A stretch of 64,000 nucleotides of DNA from Cladocopium goreaui (GCA_947184155.2 CAMXCT020003372.1:1-64000); one strand, 5' to 3'; numbered from the stretch's first letter, positions 33,023 through 42,756 are shown. Translations and numbers: made by a program. The notes: generated from the sequence alone by a model not told the origin.

Positions 33023-34089
33023 ATTGACAACCTATCGCAGGCACGAAAGATATTGGCAGATTATCGGATATTTGCAGATCTGTTCTGCGACTCAAACTTG
33101 AGACACAGCGGCGCTGCAGCAAACGTTGTTTGCAAAACAATGTGACAACTTCTGGCCCAATGGACGTAAAGCTCTTTTTGGTCCAAGATTCAAAAACATA
33201 AAAACACGTCAGCATAAATTCTTTCAGAATGACACTGTGAGACAGTCTCAGGTCGGCAATGAACATTTTCTGTACCATCCACTTCAAGAACTGTTCAGTC
33301 AGTTCAAAGAAATACCTGAGAGACACGCCAGTGTGTCTTGGAGTTGGGCAATATCGCCTTGGGAGGATTCAATGAATCCTGATGAATCCTGGAAATCAGT
33401 GCCCGGGAAAGCACTTTCACATGCTTTAACTAATGGCTCTTCTCACAACTCGCGGCAAATAGCCATTGATATCCAAAGCACAAACTCCGATTTGACCAAA
33501 GCAACGACCGACATCCGCTAAATCCAAAGCAGAACAACGTCCAGGTGCTGAAAAATCCTCCACTATACCTGTGGACATCTGTCGGTATCTGTGGATCAGG
33601 CCCAAGTGGACATGCCCCGGCACCATATGCTGTACTGCTGCCCGGTGGGCAGAAAAAGCCTGTGCAGAGATGTACAAAGCTCCGAGAGATAGAGATCGGC
33701 GACGTTTGACGTTTCATGAAGATTCCAAATTGAAAATTGGCTCCTCCTATCTTCTCCTGGAGATTTACACATTGCAAACCCTGGAAGGAAAATCTACACA
33801 AAGATAACAAAGGCATCCTGATGACAGCGCTCCCCTGGCTCTTTCGGCCTTGATAGCAGGGCTGTGGCGTCGAGAAGTTGGCCGGCTTGGAATTTTGTGC
33901 TTGTGCCCCCTCGAAGCAGTGCAAACCAGGTGGACCTTTGTCAAGACTCTGCAGACATCTGCAGAAGAAACTAGTTTCAAAAGACTGATGTCACAAATCC
34001 GGTCACTGGAGCATAACAAATCAATCAAAGGTATCCAAAGGGCAGGTGCATACAAGTCAATCTGTAGACAAAAAATGACAACAGCTGAC

Positions 34090-34257
34090 CGATGAGTTGC
34101 TCAGTTTCTTCAGGACAGAAGCGTTGGGTGACCACAACAGGTCTTGCCAGTGGAAGAAATTCAGATCTTGGTTGCACTGCTTTTGACTCTTGGCTCCGAG
34201 CAGGGCTTGGGCTTTCTCTTGTCCAAATAAAGCCTCACTAGGAGCCGGAGCAAACAT
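34090..34257 (-). CDS. Candidate exon, unrecognised
   Basis: The minus-strand frame APSEALFGQEKAQALLGAKS followed by NFFHWQDLLWSPNASVLKKL is protein-like. It may belong to another gene upstream of 33.0 kb on the same strand; other frames at 33430-34050 could be companions. Confidence 0.3.
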
Positions 34258-35166
34258 CTTGGTCGTCTACGTCACCTCACGAGGTGTCAATCGTCTTGCT
34301 GCTTGTCAAGCAGTAAGCACCCAAACGTGCTGCGCGGTTCGCGCGTGGCCACACCCTCTTCGCCTTGGATAGCCAAATCAATGAAGATGCATTCTATGTG
34401 GATGTAATTTTGGTGTTCAAACGCCAATCAAACGAAAACAATATCAATAGTCAATAGTAGTACCCAAAAAAAATGCTGACCGAATCCCCAATCAAGGCTT
34501 TCCATGCTTTCCATGGTTTGCCATGGACATTGGGCCCAAGCAGCAGTAGCCACGTGGACATCGCTTGTACGGCACCACCAAGCCTGGAACAATCACACTC
34601 TGATCGCATTCCCTGGTTTATAATCGTTTATATGTCATGCAGGGCAGATCAGGTGAATACATTCCTGTGATTCTTGGTTTGCATAGAGAGTCCTTGTCAC
34701 CTTTGACAGCCCGTGATGGACTGAATGTCTCTAGGGGTAGGTTTAAAAGCCAACACCAGGATTAGAAGTACACACACGTATTTCAGAACAAGATAGACCA
34801 TCCAAACCTCTGTCTTCCCAACTTGCTGGTGGTATTTGCTCTTGAACAATTGCGACAAACTTGAGTAGTTATGCTTTTGACATCTTTTGACCATGCTTGA
34901 GCCCACAGTTGTAGACTGTCTTAGTCAAAATCGATCAGATGCATCTTCTTGAACCTGCCCGCAGCGCCTGGTTCATCACAAACCCAACCACGACGACAAG
35001 CAATTGGCTCAATCATTCGTGCACGAGGACCTTGAGTCATTTTCTAGGCTATCCACGTTGCTTCAACAGATCAAAATACTTCAATCCTCTTCAACCACAA
35101 CGACACACCCTATCACTCAATCTTGCCAAAAGTTGAGACCTGGGTGTTGCCAGTGTGACCAACGTG

Positions 35167-35549
35167 TGTGTGTGTGAAATCCGCTATCACTCATGCGGAC
35201 CTGAGTTTCTGTTAACAAGTTGATTCAAACAATCCATCAGATGCAGGGGCGTGCAGCACCTTTGGCATACTGCACGCAACGAAGCTATTGCCATTGGTGG
35301 GAAGGGGAGACTGATCACCTCCCTGTACCTGCAGAAGTTGGTTTTGAACTGTTGAACAAGCTGTCCATTTTCATGCGTATATGTTGCTAATTTGAGATTA
35401 TCTCAGAAATCAGAGTTTCCCACTGCTTTCCCTACTCGACTGACCAGGATTTTGGACCTAGGAACCCTCAAGGCATGAACTACTTCATCACTATAAAGTT
35501 CCTCATTCGAGTAATGTTACTCAGTAACATGCTCCCATCAGCAGTGTGT
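35167..35549 (+). repeat. 5' LTR-like direct repeat
   Basis: It starts TGTGTGTGAAATCC and ends CAGCAGTGTGT. It contains ATGTTACtcaGTAACAT (35514-35530), a 7-bp stem with a 3-nt loop, and a TATA-like CTATAAAG. It is not bounded by the TG...CA of typical retroviral-type LTRs, though TG starts and a CA-G-rich end are present. Confidence 0.9.
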
Positions 35550-35893
35550 AACGGGCACAGTGTCACTGACTTGTGACTGCCGTCCGCGTGTTTGGTGACA
35601 CGCGTTGAATCGGTACCGGCCTTCCGGAAGAATAGTGGGGTACTGCAATACCTCGAAATCTGACGGGTATTAATTCCCGTGTGAATTGGCTTCAGGCCGA
35701 AATACATGAATCAAATACAATGCAAGATTTCACAAGATTTGGAATACGTCACAAGACAGCAGCAAGCCGTATGGCTGGAATTCTGAAAGACAGACACGAA
35801 TTTATTACATTCTACACGTTCGGGCAACTCAGATCTGTTCTGTCATCATTTAGTTCTTTTGTTTTTCACCTTTCCTCTGTATCTGTTTGAGCC
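35550..35893 (+). promoter_or_regulatory. Leader of the retroelement
   Basis: 344 bp without an ORF between the first repeat and ORF1. No tRNA primer-binding site (sequence starting TGG next to the repeat) is seen; the adjacent bases are AACGGGCACAG. The last 60 bp are pyrimidine-rich and end TTGAGCC just before the ATG, which would suit trans-splice acceptor use. Confidence 0.4.
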
Positions 35894-37606
35894 ATGTCGA
35901 AATCTGATATTCCAGCTGCAGTACCAAAGTCGCGATGTCCACCTAGTCCTACTCCTCCACCATCCTGGATCACACCTGTAAGTCGCCAAAGTCGTCCTAC
36001 AGTTCTTGAATTTACAGGACAATGCGGACAATATCGAATTGAAGGATCCAACATTCAAGAGACACGGGACTTACTCCAGACTGTTCTTCATACGGAGTCT
36101 CAACATGTTCAACATGTTCAACACATGCAGTTTCAACAAATGTTGACTTTGTCACAAAATATGATGTTCTCCAATGCTCTTGGCATTCAACCCAGCTCAT
36201 TTCGTGCACCAATTGTTGATCGTGATGATCGAATGGACGGATCGAACGTAGTTTCTGGATTGGGCTCTCATTCTGCACTGCCCTCAGACACTGTGGAACG
36301 TCAGAACCGTAGCTCTCAAGTTGCACTGCCCTTAGTCACTGATGATCGTCAAAATCAGATCACATCAAATGACCGAGTGGATCGAGTACGTCCCACTGTT
36401 ACAGCTGATTTACCAAGCGATGGAACGGTCCGGGTGCCTCTGACTTCTGAATCAGATCAACGGGATCGAGTTCGGGCATCAATGTTTATAGACCAGCCGT
36501 CAGTCTCAGTTGCTCCCATTCCACGTTGGGGATTGTTCGTACATTGTTTACATGACCATCATGGACACAAGAAGACCTTCACTAGTGATCGAAGACTACC
36601 CGGACCTAGACCAAAGGTTACGACTCGCATTGGACGGCCTCCTTTGACTGTTGAAATTATTGAATTTTTACACCCTCAGAGTGATCAGATTTCTTTTTGG
36701 ACGCTACCCACCACTGCCACATTTTGCTGTGATTGTATTACTTTAGAACAACCTGAGAAATCACCTTGGTGGTTCCTATATCAGTGCATGGGCCGCATTC
36801 GTGAAGAACTCTATCAAGATCCTTACCGTATCAAGAATGCATATGAAACTGGTGCACTCACTTTGGCAGTTGACAAATGGACGCCATCTTTGACATATTT
36901 TCAGCAACAATACTCTTTTCGAACTATTGACTCGATTGCGCTGTTAAAACAACAACTTATGACTGACCATATGCAGATCCTCAAAGATGAGTATTCCGCC
37001 AAGTTTGAAAAATTCTCCTCAATCATCCATTCCGCACTCGAAGTATTGATCTCTACTCTCCTTCTACATTCTGAAGTTTGGGCTTTCGTGGAGTGCATCG
37101 ACTTACTCTTTGATCACCAGAATCAGTCTCTTGTGGCCATTGTCGCTCGCTTGGAACCAGTCGTTTTTACACAAGAACCAGAAATTCCTGCTGCAGAATA
37201 CATATGTTACGCACACAACACGAATCCACAATCTGCTGCAGACAGTTTGTTCCATGGGTATATCAGACCATCATCCACTGACCCACAAGACGAAACATGG
37301 ATCCCGGCATTGACCTTTTTCTGTCGTGGCGTTACTGTGGCAAGACCTGTTATGACCAGATCAGTGATGCTCACAACCTTGAGAAAGGCACAGAAATATT
37401 CCAATTTTACCACTGATCGTCCTACATGTTTGCTCGGTATGTCTAAATCAAGACAACCACATGTGACCAACGTTCTCGGCGGTGTTATTGGAGAACATGC
37501 TTGTACACACTATTTTGACAGTGTACATGGACGTGACAAACGTTGGGGTCTTCGTTCTCATTTGAGTCCGCTTAGCCATTTAGCTTGTATCATCCCATCA
37601 TCATGA
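35894..37606 (+). CDS. Retroelement ORF1, unknown 570-aa protein
   Basis: The family is not recognised. The first 30 residues are Pro/Ser-rich (PPSPTPPPSWITP). At residues 72-80 is a small HVQHVQHMQ repeat. Residues 100-210 are polar, with repeated aspartate/arginine pairs. A folded part seems to start near 215 (PRWGLFVHCLHDHHGHKKTF), with two cysteines (FCCDC) near 280 and helices at 320-400. The C-terminal 150 residues include YICYAHNTNPQSAADSLFHG followed by YIRPSS, then FFCRG. The spacing of H...FHGYIRPS faintly recalls ADP-ribosyltransferase folds, but I would not assign it. It is the first ORF after the leader and lacks introns. Confidence 0.8.
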   Translation: MSKSDIPAAVPKSRCPPSPTPPPSWITPVSRQSRPTVLEFTGQCGQYRIEGSNIQETRDLLQTVLHTESQHVQHVQHMQFQQMLTLSQNMMFSNALGIQPSSFRAPIVDRDDRMDGSNVVSGLGSHSALPSDTVERQNRSSQVALPLVTDDRQNQITSNDRVDRVRPTVTADLPSDGTVRVPLTSESDQRDRVRASMFIDQPSVSVAPIPRWGLFVHCLHDHHGHKKTFTSDRRLPGPRPKVTTRIGRPPLTVEIIEFLHPQSDQISFWTLPTTATFCCDCITLEQPEKSPWWFLYQCMGRIREELYQDPYRIKNAYETGALTLAVDKWTPSLTYFQQQYSFRTIDSIALLKQQLMTDHMQILKDEYSAKFEKFSSIIHSALEVLISTLLLHSEVWAFVECIDLLFDHQNQSLVAIVARLEPVVFTQEPEIPAAEYICYAHNTNPQSAADSLFHGYIRPSSTDPQDETWIPALTFFCRGVTVARPVMTRSVMLTTLRKAQKYSNFTTDRPTCLLGMSKSRQPHVTNVLGGVIGEHACTHYFDSVHGRDKRWGLRSHLSPLSHLACIIPSS

Positions 37607-37990
37607 TCAATGATCATGGAAGTCACACAATTTTGTTGCGCTCCATAGATCAAAAGCTGCGCTCTGTTGTATCACTTTTTGAGCGGTTTCATTTATCAAG
37701 CCATCTCTTCATGAGTCATTTCAGATTTCGTCCAAGTCACCTTTTTGTGAGTTACAGTCACATACGTTTGATGTTTTTCCCAGTGATGATTTCGAAATCA
37801 AGAGTATTTACATTTTGTTAAGTCTAATTCAGCTGCTGTTTTTCTTGAGTACTACAATTTGACTTGCATCAAAATTGTCTGGTTCTGTTCAATTTTTTCA
37901 TTACTGTTTTCCATGATTGGTAGAATTCACAGTGGATCAAACCCGTCAGTAAGTCGTTCTTCAATCCGTTTGTGATCAGTATTTGGACAG
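37607..37990 (+). other. T-rich spacer between ORF1 and ORF2
   Basis: A small frame (37585-37821) overlaps the end of ORF1 but is rich in His/Ser/Phe, as expected from T-rich non-coding DNA. The spacer ends GATCAGTATTTGGACAG just before the ORF2 ATG, giving AG acceptors suitable for trans-splicing. Confidence 0.5.
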
Positions 37991-39079
37991 ATGCAGTCTC
38001 AACGCCGAGATTCTCGATCCAGATCTCGACATCGCAGTCGTGGACATCGTCGACACGAGTCTAAGGAATACCGTGATCGAAGACGACCGCTGTCCCGGAC
38101 CCAAGACCTCAGTCGTGCACGATCACCAGACTTACCTGATTCGTGGCAATCCACACGAACCCATTATGACACAAAGACGGAGTATGGATTGACTTTTCCA
38201 CGACATGTTGAGTCGACCAATTTTTCACGAAAGAACAATACAGCTGGCATTCCTATTTCTGATGTTAAGCTTGTCGACATTGTGTCCAACGGTCTTGAAA
38301 ATTGGGCTTTGCGCCTTGTTGCCAATGGTAGGTATGTCGCATGTGAGATGTTTCGAAATCGCCTTGAAGCCACATTTTCTACCATGCTTTTTCGTGAACT
38401 CTACCGACAAAAAGACAATGTTGATTTTGCGAAGCTCATCCAGCATTTGTCTTCAGAACCAGGTGATTCTCAAGATTGGAAATCCAAGCTTTCAGGAATT
38501 GAGGCGTTGATTCAACAGACTGTTGATTTGTTCAAGACTTTGGCACCCAAAGATTCCAATCAATCATTGTTAGAAGAACTGGAAAGAATGAAGAAAGAGA
38601 ACGCAGCTCTTCGTGCCAACCAAAGTCAAGTTCCTACTCAGGAAGGATCACAGACTCAGAACACTGAGGAACCACCAGGCGGAACACTCCCATCCATGTT
38701 TCGTCAATCAGCAACAGAGGAACTCAGACGCCAAAAAAGTCAGTCGATGCCAAGTATGCCGGGAGCCCAAGATGACCGTTCTCCACTCTCACAATATCGA
38801 CGTGGACAAAACGCACCCATCTTAGGCACACACACACCCAAACATACCATGACTGAACTCGACAAGTGGATCAAGAACAATGTTCCTAAGACGGAACAAG
38901 TCAATGTTGATGCCATGTTGAAGACCATTACTGACGAATACAATCAGTTTCCAGCCTCTGAAAGACCAAATTTAGAATCGATTCTTTCAGATTGGGGTCT
39001 CCCCAGTACAGTACTGGCCAAAACAAAGGCGGAATACAATTTGAAGGTTTTGGCCGCCGTTCAATTCCTTCGAAACTGA
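37991..39079 (+). CDS. Retroelement ORF2, SR-rich coiled-coil protein
   Basis: Residues 1-45 are almost all Arg, Ser and His in SR-type repeats (DSRSRSRHRSRGHRRH), a hallmark of RNA-binding or splicing-factor-like tails. A folded middle follows (90-180, DVKLVDIVSNGLENWALRLV). A short coiled coil lies at about 190-211 (NQSLLEELERMKKENAALRA). After a disordered Gln/Pro-rich linker comes a C-terminal helical part, TELDKWIKNNVPKTEQVNVD. No zinc knuckle is present. By position and composition it could play the nucleocapsid or chaperone role of a Gag protein; that is inference. ORF3 begins 75 nt later. Confidence 0.82.
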   Translation: MQSQRRDSRSRSRHRSRGHRRHESKEYRDRRRPLSRTQDLSRARSPDLPDSWQSTRTHYDTKTEYGLTFPRHVESTNFSRKNNTAGIPISDVKLVDIVSNGLENWALRLVANGRYVACEMFRNRLEATFSTMLFRELYRQKDNVDFAKLIQHLSSEPGDSQDWKSKLSGIEALIQQTVDLFKTLAPKDSNQSLLEELERMKKENAALRANQSQVPTQEGSQTQNTEEPPGGTLPSMFRQSATEELRRQKSQSMPSMPGAQDDRSPLSQYRRGQNAPILGTHTPKHTMTELDKWIKNNVPKTEQVNVDAMLKTITDEYNQFPASERPNLESILSDWGLPSTVLAKTKAEYNLKVLAAVQFLRN

Positions 39080-39154
39080 CATTTTGGATTACAAACCAGT
39101 GAAGTAAGTCCTCCATCATCATGGGGGCAGCCATTTCGCAAGTATTCCAAGCAT

Positions 39155-40018
39155 ATGCATGGTGCAGAGACAACGAAGCTTGCCTCACATTTTCAGTCGC
39201 TGTGGTTTGCTAGCATCCAATTCATGATTTACACTTTGCAATTTTCTCCAGCTTTACCATGGCATGTACAGGAACGGATCATGTGGATACTTAGTGTTTG
39301 GACCATTTTTGCTTACATCATTCGACCTTTTTCAGCCAAAAATCGACGTCTTCTGACTATTTTGCGGCAGTGCGAACTTCCAGAAATTTTGTCATGGACA
39401 TGGTGGAACAGGTCGAGCATCGTGTACTGTCGTTTACATTTTCGAAATGCTCAGTTTTACATTGGCTCCACTGAACAAACCATGTTTTCGAGAGAACAGA
39501 GTCGGTTACGAAAATACCGACAGTTAAAGAAAGACCAACTTGCTTACTACGAACCAGCTTTGAAGGCCTGGTCAGCACAACGCAACTATTTTCAATTTCT
39601 TGGTTTTCCTTTACTCCAGACTGACGTTGACAAGCTTCTTGCAGTTGAAACAGCATGCCAAAGGACTTTTCGCCCCATTTACAATTGGCCTTGGATCAAT
39701 CCTTTGATGAAACAACTTCGGATTGGTAAGCAACAATTCGGACCTTCAACTTTGAAGACCAGTACTCAAGGGATGAAATTTGTGAAACGATTTCGCAAAC
39801 GCAGTCTGCAAACTGCTCAATGCATTCTTAGTCGTCGGATTACGGATACTACAAGTTTGTACATTTTCCTGTATTCCCTTGGTTCTGACACGCATGACAA
39901 GTTCATTTGTTCTCGCATTCTACGTTCGAAGTTGTCAAATGTGCAGTTGATTTTCTTGTTATGGCGCTTGAGCCACCATATGTCGGAACCTTTTCGGACC
40001 AGAGCACAATCTCAATAG
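39155..40018 (+). CDS. Retroelement ORF3, GIY-YIG endonuclease
   Basis: GIY-YIG nucleases nick or cut DNA with one Tyr pair, an Arg, a Glu and an Asn. The domain is seen at residues 88-178: IVYCRLHFRNAQFYIGSTEQ has IVY for GIY (89-91) and an exact YIG (102-104) ten residues later. Arg at 113/117, Glu165 (LLAVETACQ) and Asn177 (RPIYNWP) occupy the canonical order. The N-terminus has two hydrophobic stretches (15-33, 41-57), unusual for a nuclease. The C-terminal 100 residues are basic. In Penelope-like elements this domain is fused to the RT; here it is a free ORF 51 nt upstream of it. The start codon is the first in-frame ATG; another start is possible. Confidence 0.82.
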   Translation: MHGAETTKLASHFQSLWFASIQFMIYTLQFSPALPWHVQERIMWILSVWTIFAYIIRPFSAKNRRLLTILRQCELPEILSWTWWNRSSIVYCRLHFRNAQFYIGSTEQTMFSREQSRLRKYRQLKKDQLAYYEPALKAWSAQRNYFQFLGFPLLQTDVDKLLAVETACQRTFRPIYNWPWINPLMKQLRIGKQQFGPSTLKTSTQGMKFVKRFRKRSLQTAQCILSRRITDTTSLYIFLYSLGSDTHDKFICSRILRSKLSNVQLIFLLWRLSHHMSEPFRTRAQSQ

Positions 40019-40069
40019 CGTTATATTTTCAAATTCTATGCTACTGAATCGCCACCAGCGAATATACCC

Positions 40070-41875
40070 ATGCAGTTACAGGTTTTGTCGGATACAATGG
40101 AACGTCGATTTCGACAATGGTTGCTGGGATTCACTCACCATCATCGCTGTAACTTTCCCATTTTTCACAAAGTTCGTGCACCGTTTGTGACAGTGAAAAA
40201 TCGAACTTTAGCTCAATATTTGTACAATTTTCGTTCCTTTCTAAAGTTGTGGACACCTCAGTTTCGCCCTCAGTGTGCTTGTCAGTTGTTTCCTCTTCAT
40301 GTTCAACGCAATCCACGGAAAACAGATCATATTTCATCCTTCGCCTCGGAATGTTTTCCACTGGATCCTATTCTGACTGCACATTTGGAAGATGAAGTTA
40401 CACCTACGTGGACACAATTTTTCCATCAAAACACCTTCCAATTTGAAAAATGGTTACGACGTTGGAAACTTCGCCGAGATCTGATCCAGTATTGGCAGGC
40501 TTTTCTACAAGACTGTTGGAATTTGCAACTTGATTCAGGTCAGTTGTACACTCAAAAACGTATTCGACAGGCTCGACAAAGGATCGACGGACTTATTGCT
40601 TCCCCAGCAGATCATTTTCCATCGTCTCTCACCTTACATTGTCCTGTCCAGTGGCACAATTTGCTGTGTAAGACATTTCAAGACACCTCTGTTTTTCATC
40701 TTTGTCATGTTGATTCAGCCACTATTCTGAAGAATATTCAGTATGATCTTCCTGGATGGATCACTGACAGATATCCTTGGGCTTTCGATTTTCATTTATC
40801 ATTAAGCAAGGCGTATATTCTTCCAAAACCTTCACGCTCGTTTATGAAAGCACGACCCATCGTTAATTACAGTCGATCTTGGCCAAAACAGATGGGTTAT
40901 ATTTTGTCTGTGGTGTTGCAAGATATTTTGAAAGTTGTTTATCCATCCTTACTTCGCTACAGTGATATCAACAAGGTGATGAACGAAATCAAATGCTTTT
41001 TCCAAATTGATCATGGTGCTGACCTTCTTCTCTTTCAGACTGATATTGCTGGTTTCTACAACCAAGTTGAACATGACCGCATTCTCGGATCTATTGAATT
41101 CGCCATTCATCAATATATTTTACAACATGGACAGACCTTCGATTCTGTACTTCAAGCACACGTATATCAACATGAACGCACCCTGCGAGTTTTTAGAGGT
41201 CAATGGCGACAACACACCAAGATGTATCGTGATATTCGCTTGGGCGACATTCTACCTATTTGTAGCTTTCTGTTGAATCACAGTTTTTTCACCGTCGGAA
41301 TGTCTACATTTTTACAAAAACGTGGTGCCAGCATGGGTAGTCAATGGGCACCTATTTTCTGTGCAGCTGTCGCACTCATGCGAGAACATACTTTTCTGTC
41401 CTGTTTTCGTCAATTTACCAACAATTCCACTTTTCATCATCGTTACGTTGACAATCGAGTGATGCTACTTCCTGTGGGACACTGGAACTCAGAAATGCAG
41501 TTATTTTGGAATCTTTCATTCTATTCACCTCCCATTCTACTTGAACAAGTTGAAGGATCTGAATTGTTAGGATACAACGCTGACGTGTTACAGCGTACAA
41601 CTACATATCTTCAACCTGTGGACAAAGCGTTTCGTTCAACAAGGAGTTCAAGTACGACTAAGGCACTCACGTCCGGAGCTCTGGCCAGAATTCGTCTCAT
41701 TTTGCAGAATACATGGCCCAGTTCTCTACAAATACCTCAAATTCAAGATTTTCTGTCCATTTGGTCTCGACGACAACGTGATGTATTGTCTTCTACTTTG
41801 AGAAGTCAGATTATCAAATTGGTACGCTCACGTCATCCACAACTTGATCCTGATTCTCTTTTTCACTTTGACTAG
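40070..41875 (+). CDS. Retroelement ORF4, reverse transcriptase with YVDN active site
   Basis: RNA-templated DNA polymerase. Motifs are LPKPSRSFMKARPIVNY (fingers, about 251-267), LFQTDIAGFYNQVEH (motif A, Asp325), KRGASMGSQWAPIFCAA (motif B, 417-433) and HHRYVDNRVML (motif C, 456-466), then LLGYNAD (motif D/E region). The G-x-x-MGS-x-x-(S/A)P form of motif B and the N-x-F segment before it (LNHSFFTVGMSTFLQ) are characteristic of Penelope-like and telomerase RTs. The second catalytic Asp of YxDD is Asn. About 240 N-terminal residues are basic and aromatic, possibly the RNA-binding part. The C-terminus is basic (LRSQIIKLVRSRHP). No nuclease, RNase H, protease or integrase domain is seen in this ORF. 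Confidence 0.88.
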   Translation: MQLQVLSDTMERRFRQWLLGFTHHHRCNFPIFHKVRAPFVTVKNRTLAQYLYNFRSFLKLWTPQFRPQCACQLFPLHVQRNPRKTDHISSFASECFPLDPILTAHLEDEVTPTWTQFFHQNTFQFEKWLRRWKLRRDLIQYWQAFLQDCWNLQLDSGQLYTQKRIRQARQRIDGLIASPADHFPSSLTLHCPVQWHNLLCKTFQDTSVFHLCHVDSATILKNIQYDLPGWITDRYPWAFDFHLSLSKAYILPKPSRSFMKARPIVNYSRSWPKQMGYILSVVLQDILKVVYPSLLRYSDINKVMNEIKCFFQIDHGADLLLFQTDIAGFYNQVEHDRILGSIEFAIHQYILQHGQTFDSVLQAHVYQHERTLRVFRGQWRQHTKMYRDIRLGDILPICSFLLNHSFFTVGMSTFLQKRGASMGSQWAPIFCAAVALMREHTFLSCFRQFTNNSTFHHRYVDNRVMLLPVGHWNSEMQLFWNLSFYSPPILLEQVEGSELLGYNADVLQRTTTYLQPVDKAFRSTRSSSTTKALTSGALARIRLILQNTWPSSLQIPQIQDFLSIWSRRQRDVLSSTLRSQIIKLVRSRHPQLDPDSLFHFD

Positions 41876-42163
41876 ATACCATGACAGGAAACGCAGACAA
41901 AACAGTTGCTGGATTTCGCATTGTCGTGTTTTGTCGTCATTCGCCATCACTTTCGTGAAGTCATTTGATGTTGGACATTTTCATCAATGGGCATTCTTTG
42001 ACGTTTTTCATCTGAAGTTCGATAACGTCACACTGTTTTCTTCTTTTTCATTTACCTTTTCAGTTATGTTCATGTTGTGTTTTTCTCAACTCAGTTGTTT
42101 TCATCATACTTTTGCCGATTGCGAATCTTGACTTTGACAGTTCGAATCACACGTTTTTGAATT
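41876..42163 (+). other. T-rich spacer between ORF4 and ORF5
   Basis: A 95-residue frame (41844-42131) overlaps the RT end but is dominated by Phe, Ser and His and is taken as non-coding. Pyrimidine tracts here could serve trans-splicing of ORF5. Confidence 0.45.
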
Positions 42164-42634
42164 TTGAAGAGTATATTTAAGCTCAAACTCAAACCAATCT
42201 ATCTCCTTCTTACGATGCCTTCGTTGCGTGAACTTAGCAATACTTTGGAACAGTGGTCCCTTCGGAAACGTCTCACCGATCGCTCCAGATCGCCAGTTCG
42301 GGAACCCTATATTTGTGATGGTCAGACACGTTCGAGTATCAAGAACGCTTCAGTTGAGTCTCGTTTCGAAAATGAAAGTGAACGATCCAGATCGCAAGTC
42401 CGGGAGCCCTATAGTTATGATGGTCAGACACGCTCGAGTATCAAGAACGTTTTGATCGAGCCACTTTCTGAAAATGCAAGTTCTACATCACATCGACGTC
42501 AAGATCGGTCTTTCACTGCAGCTGATGGTTCATCTGTTCAGTCCTCGTTCCCTTCAACCGATCGTTTTCAGAAGAGTCGCTCTCCAACGGGAACGCAGTC
42601 CGGACCCTTATTCTGTCCCAAGGAGACCATTTGA
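42164..42634 (+). CDS. Retroelement ORF5, small SR-repeat protein
   Basis: 156 residues, or 139 if the second Met (42215, MPSLRELSNTLEQWSLRKRL) is the true start, which the hydrophobic first 17 residues make likely. Two copies of a 22-residue block, RSRS(P/Q)VREPYxxDGQTRSS + IKN, lie 34 residues apart (40-61 and 74-95). The rest is Ser/Thr/Arg-rich and probably disordered. SR dipeptides link it to ORF2. A role in RNA binding or host splicing or phosphorylation is inferred only from composition. Confidence 0.75.
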   Translation: MKSIFKLKLKPIYLLLTMPSLRELSNTLEQWSLRKRLTDRSRSPVREPYICDGQTRSSIKNASVESRFENESERSRSQVREPYSYDGQTRSSIKNVLIEPLSENASSTSHRRQDRSFTAADGSSVQSSFPSTDRFQKSRSPTGTQSGPLFCPKETI

Positions 42635-42756
42635 TTTACAGTGAACCTTTCCCATATGTTGTACAAGAATTTCTAGGACATGTATATATTGCAAACTGAT
42701 ACTGCGATGAAAAACAGCGTTCACCAGCAGCTGCCTCCCCTGCCGGGGGGGGCCAT

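Noticed and set aside
35167-35549. Hammerhead ribozyme in the LTR-like repeat
   Set aside because: CTGATGG and GTGATGAAG occur on the minus strand but neither fits the conserved core with a matching GAAA.
35894-36330. 104-residue minus-strand frame at 36012-36326
   Set aside because: Antisense shadow of retroelement ORF1.
37585-37821. 78-residue plus-strand frame as a sixth retroelement gene
   Set aside because: It overlaps ORF1, lies in T-rich spacer and has the Phe/Ser/His bias of non-coding pyrimidine-rich DNA.
41844-42131. 95-residue plus-strand frame after the RT
   Set aside because: It overlaps the RT end and is dominated by Phe/Ser/His from T-rich spacer.
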